Below are positions 24,666 through 36,190 of a stretch of 64,000 nt of DNA, one piece after another. Where the stretch lies: contig WBZZ01002164.1 of the NCBI GenBank assembly GCA_019918135.1, positions 385,001-449,000 of the forward strand. Reading direction: 5' to 3'. Within the stretch, counting starts at the first letter, position 1. Every line of letters starts with the position of its first letter. This DNA is from Paulinella micropora. Its lineage: Eukaryota > Cercozoa > Imbricatea > Euglyphida > Paulinellidae. The position numbers were made by a program, and so were the translations under genes. The notes beneath the pieces are model-generated. The model made no database searches, was not told the DNA's origin, and saw only the letters and a list, made by a program, of their open reading frames with translations.

Positions 24666-25149
24666 CAAATTGGTGGAGATAAATAGATGGCTGGATAGAT
24701 GGATGAATGAATGGATGGATGAATGGAAGGATGAATGGACGAACAGAGATAGATATATATAGACAGATAAATAATTAGATATGTTAAGGAGCGTCGGCGG
24801 CGTACTCGATCATGAGGCCGAGCAGGTGGTGGAAGCGCTCGTCCTGCAGCGCCACACGCACGTCGCGCTCGTCCAGGATGGACAGCCAGTGCAGCCTGTC
24901 CGCCAGCTGTGCGAACGGTGCGTCCTCCACGCCCGCCAGCAGCTCCTCGCGGCCCATGTGCCGCAGCAGCCCGGGGCCCCCTTCGTGCAGCGCGCGCTCG
25001 CACCGGGCTGCCGACAGAGCGGGCGAGAGTGGCCGGGCCGCGCGGCGCCGGCCAATACGGCCCACGGCAAGCAACGAGAGCGGGCGCCGCTGACCACAAC
25101 TGGACACGACACGCATCCGCCGACAAAGCTCCCGCATCTCGCAGCTAAG
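22880..25149 (-). CDS. Helical-repeat (heptatricopeptide/RAP-like) protein, multi-exon, partial
   Basis: Exons read on the minus strand, all bounded by AG and GT: 25,149 to about 24,815; 24,460-24,325; 24,266-24,165; 24,115 to about 24,030; 23,740-23,576; 23,455-23,087; 22,916-22,880. The protein is built of degenerate helical repeats such as [59 protein letters not shown] and [13 protein letters not shown]. This pattern is seen in heptatricopeptide and RAP-domain proteins, which bind RNA in mitochondria or plastids, so that role is inferred. No C-terminal RAP domain was found; the last exon recognised ends at 22,880 with a good donor, so more exons may lie to the left or have been lost. Introns hold GATA and TATG microsatellites. 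The start codon was not established. Confidence 0.55.
23800..23905. repeat. TA/TATG microsatellite in an intron
   Basis: TATATATACGTATATATG-type repeats passing into TGTGTATG units, within an intron of the helical-repeat gene. Confidence 0.9.
24478..24780. repeat. GATA/GGAT/GTAG microsatellite in an intron
   Basis: About 300 bp of GATA tracts interrupted by GGAT and GTAG tracts, between exons ending near 24,815 and starting at 24,460 of the helical-repeat gene. Tyr-Leu-Ser-Ile frames over it are artefacts. Confidence 0.95.
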
Positions 25150-25219
25150 CACCCATCAAAGCAAACAATAACTTTTGTGTAAGAAAACTGGAAATGCACA
25201 GGCCCAGGAGGGCCCAAAA

Positions 25220-26020
25220 AATGGCAACAACAACAACAACAATAACAACAATAACAACATCAACATAAACAACAACATCATCATCATCAACAACAACAAC
25301 AACACACAAACAACACACGAGCCAATCAAAAAGTTCTGTTCCCCTTTTGTATGCAATTCTAAATACCTGCATGTTGACGTCCAAACATGCAGCTTACTAT
25401 GTATACATACATACATACGTATGTATACATACGTACATACGTATTATGTACATACGTACATACATACAAGATCTCGTACATTGTATGTACGTACATAACG
25501 TACATACAATCGTACATACATACGTAGACATACGTACATACGTACATACGTACGTAGATACATTCGTACCGTACGTACACCGTACGTACATACGTACGTA
25601 CATGCATATATGGCATGCATACGTACATATGTACATACGTACATACGTACATACATACAAACAAACATACATACATACATGCATACATACATACATACAC
25701 ATACATACATACATACATACATACATACATACATTCATACATACATACATACATACATACATACACATGCATACATACGAACATAAATTACTTTACCTTA
25801 AATTACATTGCATTAGATTGCATTAGATCACATTAGATTACATTAGATTACATTACATCACATTTACATTACATTTACATTACATGTACGTTACATTTAC
25901 ATTACATTTACTTTGCATTTACATTACGTTTACATTACGTTTACATTACGTTAACATTACGTTTACATACGTTTTTTTTTCATTTACATTACATTTACAT
26001 CACATTTACACCACATTCAT
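25220..26020. repeat. AAC, CATA/CGTA and TTTACA repeat block
   Basis: Three adjoining arrays: AAC/AAT/CATCAT units at about 25,220-25,315; CATA with frequent CGTA variants at about 25,395-25,790; then a 12-bp TTTACATTACAT-type minisatellite from about 25,800 to 26,015. The CGTA variants make many GTAC palindromes. No gene. Confidence 0.9.
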
Positions 26021-26164
26021 ACGGCATCTATAGCGATGTGCACAAGCCTGTCTCACCTGAGCAGGGTAAAGAGCTGGGTCCCTACCTATATGAACGCACG
26101 CAGCTCTAATACTCTGAACAGGAAGCAGACAGATCAAACCAAAGCACAACAACCTGCACCTGCC

Positions 26165-26238
26165 CAGACTGCTAGCTCTAGCTCGAGTTCAAGCTCCAGC
26201 TCGAGCGCAAGCTCTAGCTCGAGCACCAACTCGACCCA
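26165..26238. repeat. AGCTCG/AGCTCC hexamer-like repeat
   Basis: Alternating AGCTCGAGCTC and AGCTCAAGC units, self-complementary and therefore coding polyserine on the plus strand and Leu-Glu repeats on the minus strand. No sign of a gene around it. Confidence 0.7.
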
Positions 26239-26369
26239 GACCTGACAGACTACAGCGACCATGGACACAGGTAGCACACCACGAGCATAGAACATGATCA
26301 TACCGATGCCCTGACTGATGTCATTCACAACTATCTAACCACTAAGAATGACACGCCCCCTGCATCAAC

Positions 26370-29300
26370 TAAACATACGCTCACCCTCTATCATACTAAT
26401 GTATGTTCTATTAATCATAAACTATTAAGTCTGGTTGAGCATCTTAATAATTTTACAACTTAAAACGAACTTCAATCCCGACATAATAACGCTTACAGAA
26501 AATAAACTTAAACATCCCTGCCTACCTGCCTATACAGCATCCCAATCTACTCTGTATACCATGCTGTTGATATTACTGTATACTGCAAGAATAACTTATA
26601 TGCAACAATCCATACTGTAAGTGATTTAAGCCCCTCCTGCCAGTCAATCATAATAATGCAAATACATAAAGATGATCAACTTAATAATCCTATACCTACC
26701 GTACTACATATCTATCGCCGACCTGAAGCAGATCCCCAGTTCCTGACTAACCTAACCGCTTTTAGATGGGATACTCCAAAAGGTCCCTACCACCACTATT
26801 ATTATAGTGGGAGACCTTAACTATGATCTTCTAAAGCTGAAATATGACACGCCCCTTTATGATTTCCTCCTATCTAGTAACCTCTACACTACCATTACGA
26901 TTTGCACGAGACTTAACTCGTCTAGTACTGCACGAACTTTGCTCGATACATACCTCACCAACATAAATTCTGATATAATCTCAGGAAGCCCCTATCAGAC
27001 CACTTGCCTATATATGCGATTATACATAAACACTGCCCACGCCAAGAGAGAATAAAAGGAAAGAGACTGACAATTGGACGATATGAGAGACTGAAAGAGA
27101 AGATAGTACAAGAAATTTAAGAAGAAATAGGACGCAATGACAGCAAACCTGATATGAGCAGCGACTCAGCCTTGCTGAAAATACAGGTCTCTAAAGAGAA
27201 AGTAACCACTAAATATGAAACTACCATAAAACATAGAAAGAACCAGCCGTGGTGTAGCAATAGAGTTAAACGGATGATCAATAGGCAGAAAGAGCTACAC
27301 TGGAAAAGAAAACAAAACCCAACGGAAGAAAACATGCGTAAACATGCACAATACAGAAACAAACTCCGCAAGACAATGAAATGGGAGAAGAAGGAGCAGC
27401 TGACTACTAGAGGAAACAAAACATAGCCCCAAAAGACAGATGGGAGTGCTAAGATCGGTGGTCCCGAATGCGGCGAAACAGAGAAATACACCTGGCAGAC
27501 TAACCTATGAGGGTGTAACTTACACTGAACCGCAACAGATTGCGGATGCACTCAATGACCATTTCATTACAGTAGGAAAGAAAACTGGAGATATGATCCC
27601 TAATGCATGCAATGATGATGAAAACAAGAACGAAGAGCGAAAAGAACACAAAATGATAGCTAACGAAGAAAAGATTGAGGAACAGAAAGTAAGGCCGCCC
27701 ATTTGCACTAAAACACACGAAACTTGAAAAGGTAACACAAACAATCCAAGACCTGAAAAGAGAGAAGGCTGCCGATATATATAAGATTAAACCAGCCATG
27801 ATAAAAGACCTGAAAGAGCTCCTAGCATCTCAAATAACAGAGCTATTTAACAAAGCGATAGATGAAGGGAGCTACCCCGACAGCCTCAAAGTAACTAAGG
27901 TTATTGAGATGTATAAGGCGAAAGACAGGACAGTACCTGAAAACTACCGGCCTAGATCCATACTGCCCATCATAGGCAAAATCTTTGACTCCATCATAAA
28001 ACTCCCAGATCATACATCACCTAACCTCCCACCACCTGATTTCAAGAACTCAATATGCCTTCAGACCAAACTCGAACACGACTTTACCTATCCAACCATC
28101 ATCAACCATATCCGCAAGCATGAGAATGATGGCAAATTAGTGATGGCGCTGTACATAGACCTGTCAAAAGCGTATGATACAGTGATACACTCCAAACTTA
28201 TCAGGAAACTTAAGGATGAATTCCTATTTACGGACCATGCTGCTACATACATGCAATCCTACCTCCATAACCGCACCCAGGAAACACATACTAACCATGC
28301 AATCTCATCCCGGCGCACCATCACGCACGGGATCCCGAAAGGTAGTAACCTGTCTCCAACCCTCTTTCTCCTATACATAAATAATCTCATACACAGTACA
28401 CAACCTGGCACAGTATACACCTATGCTGATGATACCACCCTCATCATCACGTCCAAAGGCATAGATGACCTTCAAACCTATGCGCAAACGGACACCAATA
28501 ACCAAATAAACTATTTCTACTCTAATAATCTAGTTCCCAACCCAAGTAAAACAAATTACACCATATTCCACAAAAATAAACCTAATATACAACTAACTAT
28601 TAACGGCAAAAATATACAACCATGCCAACATACAAAGCTGCTTGGACTGACCCTCCAGTACAACCTCCGTTTTCCATAAGCAAATAGCACATATTGTCAG
28701 TAGGCTGCATACATTTCTTCATATACTGCGGTATACTACTAGCTTGTTGCCTACTAAGACCGTCCTGCAACTGTATTATGCTCATGCTTACCCCCATATA
28801 ATACAAAACATAACAATTTGGGGCTCGGAGAACCCGAAAAGCAGGTATCTGCAGCCGCTAATAAAAACACATAAGAAAATCATAAGACTAATATGCCACA
28901 CTAGCAGGACAACACATACACTAACCCTGCTAAATAAGCATAAATTACTCAATATAAATAACATATACATTTATAGGGTGTGTGTAGAGGTACATACTTT
29001 CCTGTATCCCACACACAGAAGACACAAGACAGGCCTTATCATGACAACACATTCGCACCCACCGCTAAGATACATAATCATAATACCCGATACTAGTCAG
29101 CAAAACAAACAATATCTTGACACAAATAGTGCTTACTATACGCAGATTAATACGAACATATATAATAAGCTACCTAAAGACATCACACAGACGGAGAAGC
29201 TTTAATAGCTTCAAGAGTAAGCTTACTAAAGAAACAGCAAGACAACATATAATACATACACAATTATTATATAACCTCATGCCTAGTATGCCGCATTAAT
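26370..29300 (+). mobile_element. Non-LTR retrotransposon (CR1/Jockey-like LINE), decayed
   Basis: The order of an endonuclease/reverse-transcriptase LINE is preserved across several frames. Endonuclease fragments: NVCSINHKLLSLVEHL near 26,400, DIITLTENKL near 26,480, VGDLNYDLL near 26,803 (the GDFN-type motif) and SDHLPIYAII near 26,998 (the SDH motif). A linker with QPWCSNRVKRMINRQKELH follows near 27,245. The reverse transcriptase is at 27,798-28,679. A C-terminal part at 28,744-29,290 carries RLICHTSRTTHTLTLLNKH and NKLPKDI, typical of this group. At least four frame changes show that it is inactive. No tail or target duplication was found. Confidence 0.8.
27798..28679 (+). pseudogene. 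LINE reverse transcriptase domain
   Basis: The longest intact segment of the LINE, 293 codons. It shows PENYRPRSILPIIGKIFDSI (fingers), MALYIDLSKAYDTVIHSKL (palm motif A), HGIPKGSNLSPTLFLLYINN (motif B) and TYADDTTLII (catalytic YADD, near 28,425). LLGLTL follows as the motif E region. The first ATG is internal to the original protein; the frame is a segment of a longer ORF2, cut off at 28,679 by a frameshift. Confidence 0.85.
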
Positions 29301-29416
29301 CTCCTGCACGCACGCATATGACGCTAAACAACACTTGATACGGAGGAAAAAGGTAAATTCTCGGTTCCTCCGCAAGCCCAGTGCCGCCCACCACAAGAGA
29401 AGACCAAAATCCCAAG

Positions 29417-29931
29417 ATGGCGTCGAAAAGCAAGGGAAAGGGAGGTAAAAACCGAAGAAGAGGGAAGAAGGACGGCATGGATGAATCAAAAGATTTAACA
29501 CTCAAGGAAGAAGGGCAGGAGTATGCCCAGGTCATCAAAATGTTGGGAAATGGAAGGCTGGAAGGGAAGTGCTTCGATGGTAAATTTTAAGTTTAACCTC
29601 TTATATATGCGCGAACGTTTCCCCTTGTAGTATTCGCTCATATTTGTCACTTTCTATCAATCCTTTTCTTTCTGTACTATTTCCAGGGCGAACTCGCTTG
29701 TGTCACATTCGAGGCAAAATGCGCAAGAAGCAATGGGTCAACACTGGGGACATTATTTTGGTGGGACTTCGCGAGTTTCAAGACGACAAGGCAGACGTCA
29801 TTCTCAAATATTCGGTTGAGGAAGCTCGGAGGCTAAAGCTTGCAGGTGCTCTCCCAGACGTGACCATATCAGACAACACTATGGGAGATGAGGAAGATGA
29901 CGACTGTGCCTTCGACTTCGAGGACATCTAA
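29417..29931 (+). CDS. Translation initiation factor eIF1A
   Basis: Scaffold factor of the 43S pre-initiation complex, acting in the cytoplasm at the ribosomal A site. Two exons: 29417-29579 and 29687-29931, joined across a 107-bp GT-AG intron, giving 135 codons. The basic N-terminus ([18 protein letters not shown]) is followed by the OB-fold with [20 protein letters not shown] and [15 protein letters not shown], then [20 protein letters not shown] and the acidic tail [14 protein letters not shown]. Length and order match eukaryotic eIF1A, including the acidic C-terminal DFEDI that contacts eIF5B. The start ATG at 29417 gives the expected N-terminus. This is the clearest host gene in the window and looks intact. 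Confidence 0.97.
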
Positions 29932-30843
29932 GCAAGTTGGTCTTTCCTGAAAATTCCCAGTTCAAATTTTATCACTGTCTTATTACCTCACCCTCCTCTT
30001 CCTCGTCATCCTGCTCCCCTCTTCTCGTTGTCTTTGTCGTTCCTTGCCCTCATTTTTTTTCCTACCGTATTTCACTCTGAACTGTTTGAAAGCACATTTT
30101 AATTTTATTAGCTTCTGATTTTGATATGTGGTCAAAGGTTCAAGCCCCTGAGGGGAATAGCAATCAATATCCCGATTCGTCACATATGTCTTTCCTGCAA
30201 CAAAATATGCGCTTTATTCTTTTGTAGAATAGAGCACAGCCAAGCAGAGACACGACAGTTTCATATTTCGATTTACATCATTTTAATTAAGACGAGTAAC
30301 ACGAGAATAATTTTTGTTACTTCATGTGTGGCAACCTATGTTATCACAATGTTTCATGAATATGCAGCCATACACGTTTTAACATAAATTATTCCAGTAT
30401 TTATAATAAAAACTGTCCAGAATGAGACAATAAACCCGGCAAGGTTTGTTTTCTGATGAAACTTTAACCCTTAACCGGTTTCAATCCCCAAAAGTGGCTT
30501 CAATTCCCAAGAGTGGATTGAGTTTTAAAAACGTCAGTGCTGATGTTAAAATGTCCGACGCTACAAATTAATAAATTAAGAGATGTTGGAGCGTTCTACG
30601 AAAGCCAGGATGTCATCTAGAATAGACTTAAATTTGCCACTGAAGACTGACACCAACCAATTTTTTTTCACATATTTTCGTTTACATGTCAGTGTGCATA
30701 GAAACAGTATCAATCGTAAAATGCTGTCCTATGCTACACATTAACAAATCAAGAGTTGTTGAAACATTGTGAAAACCAGAAAATCAAAATTTTTCTGTAA
30801 GTAACTTGAATGTGTTACAATAGTACGATATTTAATAACTGAT

Positions 30844-31485
30844 ATAATAACTGTCCTAACGATATGAAGACTGAGAAATACCTAACGAAGGGACTCCATA
30901 GCCTCAAGACCAAGGATAACCGACAGACCTTTTGTCAGATAAATTCAAAACTGAGATCATACTATTATTTATGTAAGCCGGGGTCTAAATCCACTCAATC
31001 CAAGCACTCTGAGAATAACGTAATCTTCCTCCTCTGCAAAAGAGAGGAAACCAGTATGGTGGGAAAATGTAGAAGAATGTCAGAGCCAAGCAACAAAAAG
31101 GAAACAGCCATTTCCCAATGTCAGCCCTAAAGATAATATTATTATTCAAGTGTAAAAAGTATTACCTGTCTGTTACTTGTCTTAATATATATTATCGTTT
31201 TCAACCAGCTCAAAGTATATATGTAAAAACGGATATAACCATATCTTGACTAGATACAGCTCATCTATATTAATACATCAGTGTGACTGTGTATAAGAGT
31301 ATAAGAAACTTGACTCTTGAAGCCTGTCGCATATTTACCTATCTGCGCCTACAATCCCCCTCCCCGTCTTATACTGGTGTTACAGTGACTGGATGTTTAA
31401 TAATATAAACGTCTATCTAACGACATGAAGAATGAGGAATACCTAACGTAGAAGGGACTCCGTACTCTCGAAGCCAATGATAACC
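30844..31485 (+). repeat. Diverged direct repeat pair of about 85 bp
   Basis: Copy one at about 30,850-30,930 and copy two at about 31,408-31,485 share GAAATACCTAACG / GAGGAATACCTAACG, AAGGGACTCC and GATAACCGACAGACC in the same order. Origin unknown; they could be ends of a decayed element about 560 bp apart. Confidence 0.7.
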
Positions 31486-31929
31486 GACAGACCGGAACGT
31501 GGCATAGAGTAATGCCATTATATACTACTGTGACCGGGTGGGCCGGCATAGTCCCCTCTCCCCCTCGAGCGTGCCCTCGTCAGGGTGCGCGAGAAGTCTA
31601 GTCAAGACCAGCCGAACTAAACCGGGATAAAATGTGAGAAATTATCTCGAGTGACGGTCGGTGACTAGAACCTTCCCCTCTGATAAAATTGCACTCCCCG
31701 TGTTACCCTAAATTCACCCATCGCCCCCCCCCACGTGTGAGTCTAGACTAGCCCCCGGACTCATGATAGTCATTGATAAATTCCGTTTACGCTTGATTAA
31801 AATCCATTGATTCCATCTTATCCTCTATTCTGCCTCATCGGCGCCAAAAGATTTTTCATGAGTTCCCTCGTGTAAAAGCTGCCACTTTATGACTGTGAAA
31901 ACTGGCCGCACCCCATATTTCCCATCATC

Positions 31930-32312
31930 ACGATTTTGCATAAGCTCTCTTGTGTAAAATTGCCAATCCATGGAAATAAACATCTCAAGTCGCCGCTCGA
32001 CATCCCCCCGTCCAATACGATTTTGCATAAGTTCCCTTGTGTAAAATTGCCAATCCATTGCAATAAACATCTCAAGTCGCCGCTCGACATCCCCCCGTCC
32101 AATACGATTTTGCATAAGTTCCCTTGTGTAAAATTGCCAATCCATGAAATAAACATCTCAAGTCCGCTCGACATCCCCGTCCAATACGATTTTGCATAAG
32201 TTCCCTTGTGTAAAATTGCCAATCCATGCAAATAAACATCTCAAGTCGCCGCTCGACATCCCCCCGTCCAATACGATTTTGCATAAGTTCCCTTTTGTAA
32301 AATTGCAAATCC
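31930..32312. repeat. Minisatellite with ~87-bp unit
   Basis: At least four copies of a unit that contains CATCTCAAGTCGCCGCTCGAC, CGTCCAATACGATTTTGC and AGTTCCCTTGTGTAAAATTG. Copies are about 80-88 bp, and some differ by deletions of non-multiples of three. Diverged copies extend to about 31,850 and 32,470. The minus strand reads as repeated MDWQFYTRELMQNRIGRG. Confidence 0.9.
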
Positions 32313-33024
32313 ATGTGAAAGTTGTCATGGAGCTCGTGGGAATTTGAAAAGATAACCCACATCCGCTTTCGTTCACTTAAACTATGAAAATTGCCCATGA
32401 AACTCTTGGGAATTTGGAAGAACAATTCACCTCCAATCTCGTCCACTTTAACCATGAAAATTGCCAATGAATGAAAAACTTTTATCAGATTAAGGCCCCA
32501 GGTGACGCTGTAGTCCCGGCGTGTAGCAGAAGTAACTTAAGACGTCGTTAAGGGAAGGCCCCCCCGCCAAGCCTTTGATATCCCCCTCCGCCGTTCCCCC
32601 GGCGCTAGCACTCCATGCTTGAAACGACCCCAAGTACCACTTAAAAGCCTGCCCCTCTATCCCATTCCCCCCACCTCTGCCTCCCATAAGGACTTTTCCA
32701 TCCTTTTCGTCCAGTTTCCCCGTTCGTCCCCCTCTCGTTCCCTTGTTTGGTATCCCCCTTTGTACCCCTCAATCCTGGTTGTCTTCCCGATGCCGCATCT
32801 CGTTCCTCTATTCTATCCCTACCACTATCCATGCTATAGTCTATCCATATCTATCACTATCCGTCCTACAATCTATCCATTTCTATCACTATCCATCCTA
32901 TAATCTATCCCCTCTCCCCCCTATTCCGCCATCCCCCGTTCCGCCTTCCGTACAGGCTCCCCGTGCCCGTGATGTTATTAGTCCATGAACATCCCTCGAT
33001 CCGCATGCCGAGCGGTGAGTCTTT

Positions 33025-33591
33025 TGTTATCATCATATCTTCACATAATGATATTACTTCGGATTTACCTTCAAGCTGATTTATTTACATCAGTAAAGGA
33101 TAATTCATTTCCCTTCAAGTTAGAAGATAAATCATTTTACTTCAAGTTGAATTGTATACATCCGTAATGTATAAATTTACCGTTATTACAGTAACGACCA
33201 GCTATAATGTTTTTCATATCACTGCCCATATTTTACCACTTATCACTGTCAACTGCAATTCTGTGACATAACAATATTTAACGAATATACCGGTCTGATT
33301 ATCCAGTATCATCTTCCCTCTAACGACCTTATTCATGGGATGATTTACCCTCGCATATGGCTGTACAACAGTGCGATCCGTGTCAGTTAAAGGTTATACA
33401 CGACGCAACCAGGCACGCGTTTGGCACACGCCAATCATATGGTATTCAGATCGGTTTCTCTAGTTTGTCGAGTTCATTATTAAACTACTGTTAGGTACCT
33501 GAAGTACTGCTGGAATGGAAATAAGGGATTTAATTTTAATACTGTCGGATCCGTCCTCTTCTTTATTTAAGTGGAATACATAGTTATGGCA
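33025..33591 (+). repeat. LTR of the truncated Ty1/copia copy
   Basis: 567 bp, from TGTTATCATC to TTATGGCA. The start matches the LTRs at 51385 and (inverted) 56012. The end matches 59303, where the target duplication defines the boundary. The final ATGGCA contains the gag start codon. Confidence 0.8.
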
Positions 33592-34757
33592 GGTCATGAG
33601 CCTACCGCTACTAAGTTAACACTTAAAGTCCCTCACCTCCCTCAACACGTCACCAAGTCAATTGAGCACGCATATGACTTCGACAACTTTCGTTGGTCTG
33701 CTCTTCAATTCTGCGGGGAGTGGATCCCCGACTTTTGATTTTCCTGCGCGATCCCTAGTCGCCCCTGACCACTGCTAAGCTCAAACTGCTGATTGATTAC
33801 ACCAGGTCCCCCACCTGCACTGCCTGCTATTGACCCTGATGCAGACATGAGAATCGCTCTTGCTGCTATACCTGCTGACCCCACTTTTGCACAACTGGAA
33901 AACTCTTTTCCCCCTGTCCAAAACCTGAAACTGAAAGTAAAAACTAGATCCATTATATCGGAATCTGTTTCAAACCACCCAGCTCTAGTTGCCATCAGAT
34001 CCGCTGGAAGGGAACCACATCAGATGTGGCATGCCCTTATCAACGAATTTGGGCAACAAGGAACTATTAACACCGCTCAACTTCAAGCTCAGCATGTCGC
34101 AGACCAGCTGCGACCTACTGCCGACGTTGAAACGTGATTACATAAGTTCAAGTGGAGGCTTGAAAAGATTTCAGAAACACCGCACTTTGATGAAAGATAT
34201 AAATGTAAAGAACTCCTCATCAAGCTCATCCTAGTAAAGCTACACATACCAAGTTAGGTGATAAAGCAAACGTGCGGTACTACACCCCGCTTAATGACAT
34301 AGATCGCCCCACCTTCCGTGAGCTATGCACTTACATCAAATCGTTAGTACAGTCTGACAAACTAACTAACGGCTTTGACAAACTTTCTCTCAATGACAAA
34401 CCCGACAAGACACTGTTGTTTTACGCTCTTGACTCTCGTCCCGAACGTAAAACAATTATCAAATGTCATAGCTGTCGCGGGCCTCATAGAGTGAAAGATT
34501 GCCAGAACAAGTGCGTACCGCTACTCCCACCCCAAAAATCTTGCGCACAATATCCGTGGCATCGTCCCTACGATTGTCCGATACGTCGAGAAATTTACGG
34601 AAGTGGTCGCAGTCGTTCACGGTCCCGTAGTCCACGTCGCTCCCCAAGTCCGGGCCCCGCACGGCAAAATCCCCGAAACCAGCGTGGTAGATCACCCAAC
34701 GCACACCGGGTCCACTTCGCAGCTGAAGTCCAAGACATAGAGCCCGAATACCTATGA
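33586..34757 (+). pseudogene. Gag of the truncated Ty1/copia copy
   Basis: ATG at 33586, six bases before the LTR end, opens MAGHEPTATKLTLKVPHLP. The frame stops at 33,736-33,738 and continues in other frames: 33,793-34,137 (PPPALPAIDPDADMRIALAA) and 34,272-34,757. The last has a zinc knuckle CHSCRGPHRVKDC (C-x2-C-x3-H-x4-C), a second Cys/His cluster around SCAQYPWHRPYDCP, and an SR-rich stretch (RSRSRSRSPRRSPSPGP). The coding continues to about 34,990. Multiple stops and frameshifts make it inactive. Confidence 0.75.
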
Positions 34758-35273
34758 CGAAGACAAAGACGATGAATGTGATGATGGATGGTGTGGTATG
34801 ATGCATGATGTTGATGATGATGAGAGCACAGTTGAGTCTCAAAAGAGCACAGAAGCTGAGCAAGCCGAAATAACTTTCCGGCTTCAGTTCGCGTCTGTCG
34901 AACGACTCTCCGAAGACACCATGCCGGGGGCAATTTTGTCTCACTCGATTCCCCCCGCCAAGCCTGCTCCTCACACAACATCAACCGCAAAGGCAGCCGA
35001 ATCACTAATTTGTACTGCGGAATATTTAATTTTTGGTGGGTAAGGATGTCGTTGGAACGAAAGATGTCCTTACTGCAAGCAAGATTTTGCTAATCGCTTT
35101 CACATGACCCTATCGGACCGAAAATATTCAGAAAATATCTTAGTCTGTCTTGCCTTTTCCTGATTGACTGAAACAAACAAGCACCAGCGGATTGGAAGAA
35201 AGTCTAAGTAGGTGATTAAAACACTATGAATTGCTCAAACAAACTATATTTAGAAGGTGTCGCCAAACTTTAC

Positions 35274-35328
35274 CACAACACATTAGTACTACGAATCCTG
35301 AGGATAAGTGGAACCACCATTGTGTTAA
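35274..35328. repeat. Introner-like palindrome, copy A
   Basis: CACAACAC..., then ATCCTGAGGATAAGTGGAACC, then ATTGTGTTAA. Left arm is diverged (TTAGTACTACG replaces GGTTCCAAAA). No exon was recognised on either side. Confidence 0.7.
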
Positions 35329-35735
35329 CTGAAATTATGTATACTTGCGCCAAGAATGAATGAAAAAAGACCATCCTGGAGTATGTACATAAAGTATACT
35401 AGTCAACTAAAGTCTGTCTGGAATCTAAGATAAAATCGCAAACGCAATCACTAGAGTCGAGTCTGCAGATTTTTATTAATAATAAAATGACAGCTTCAGG
35501 TACTAAATGAACATATGTCCGAGGCGTGGCTTGATTGATTGGATCAGGACATGCAGTCATTAACACACGGTAAGGAAATGTGAGGCAAAAGAAACGTATT
35601 ACGTCTGAGGTCGATACGTTCAACTACGTCACAAGAATCAGTCCATCCACAGAGAACAAGGCTTCTTATTTTTCTTCTTCATTTCGATCATCCTCTAAAG
35701 TCTTAAACTTGTGAGGATTTAAACTTTGAAGAAAT

Positions 35736-35785
35736 GCTTAAATTCTGCGCGTGGTATACAAATGTACCAAGCGCAGAATTCAAGC
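35736..35785. repeat. Hairpin with ~20-bp arms
   Basis: GCTTAAATTCTGCGC...TGGTA is followed after a short loop by TACCA.GCGCAGAATTCAAGC. The arms are complementary apart from a few bases. Unrelated in sequence to the dispersed palindromes. Could be a miniature transposon relic or a transcript hairpin. Confidence 0.7.
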
Positions 35786-36130
35786 AACAGCGTCTTGTCT
35801 GACCATGTAATCCGGTTGCTCCACGTCTCCAAAACAAATTTGTCTTAAAAAGATAATTAAAGTCAGGTTTTCCCAAATTGGAAAGCCAAAGGCACAAAGT
35901 CCTAGAGTATGAGGCAATCCAGTTAGAGAAAAACTAGTAAGTTCGGAAGAAACAGTTCATCAAGGAACCCAGCTTCTTACAAGTCTACCTCTGTTTTGAT
36001 ACTACATAAATACTTTGTTTGCAAAGAACTTGCATTGTGGTTTTGAGAAGCACGTAAATTGCGACAAAAGTATTTACAACTTAGTTGAGAAAAAAATCCA
36101 TCAAAAACTATGAACGATCAAAATCAAACA

Positions 36131-36190
36131 CCACAACAAACAGAAGCGTGTCCTAAAAATCCTGCGGATAACTAGAACCAACGTTGTGTG
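36131..36190. repeat. Introner-like palindrome, copy B
   Basis: CCACAACA...GTCCTAAAAATCCTGCGGATAACTAGAACCAACGTTGTGTG. The central ATCC/GGAT and the outer CACAAC/GTTGTGTG pair are kept. Confidence 0.75.

Larger units (their letters stand above)
29932..33024. other. Intergenic DNA with duplications, no recognisable gene
   Basis: Contains the paired repeat at 30,844-31,485, a weakly conserved duplication (about 30,549-30,612 against 30,727-30,785), a C-rich tract near 31,725 and the minisatellite listed separately. Pyrimidine-rich DNA with repeated TATCACTATCC units lies at about 32,800-32,910. Short frames have no features of genes. Confidence 0.5.
33025..35000 (+). mobile_element. Truncated Ty1/copia copy (LTR plus gag)
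   Basis: Starts with a full LTR (33025-33591) and continues into a damaged gag. It is the same family as the inverted element at 51,385-59,303, judged by the LTR and by gag similarity from AYDF to SVPP/SIPP. Similarity ends near 34,990, after which no pol sequence follows, so the copy lost everything downstream of gag. No target duplication could be checked because the right end is missing. Confidence 0.75.

Noticed and set aside
25615-25836. His/Thr/Tyr-rich frames near 25.6 kb
   Set aside because: Translation of CATA repeats.
31930-32312. CRISPR-like array
   Set aside because: Units are contiguous and wholly repeated; there are no unique spacers, and the context is eukaryotic.
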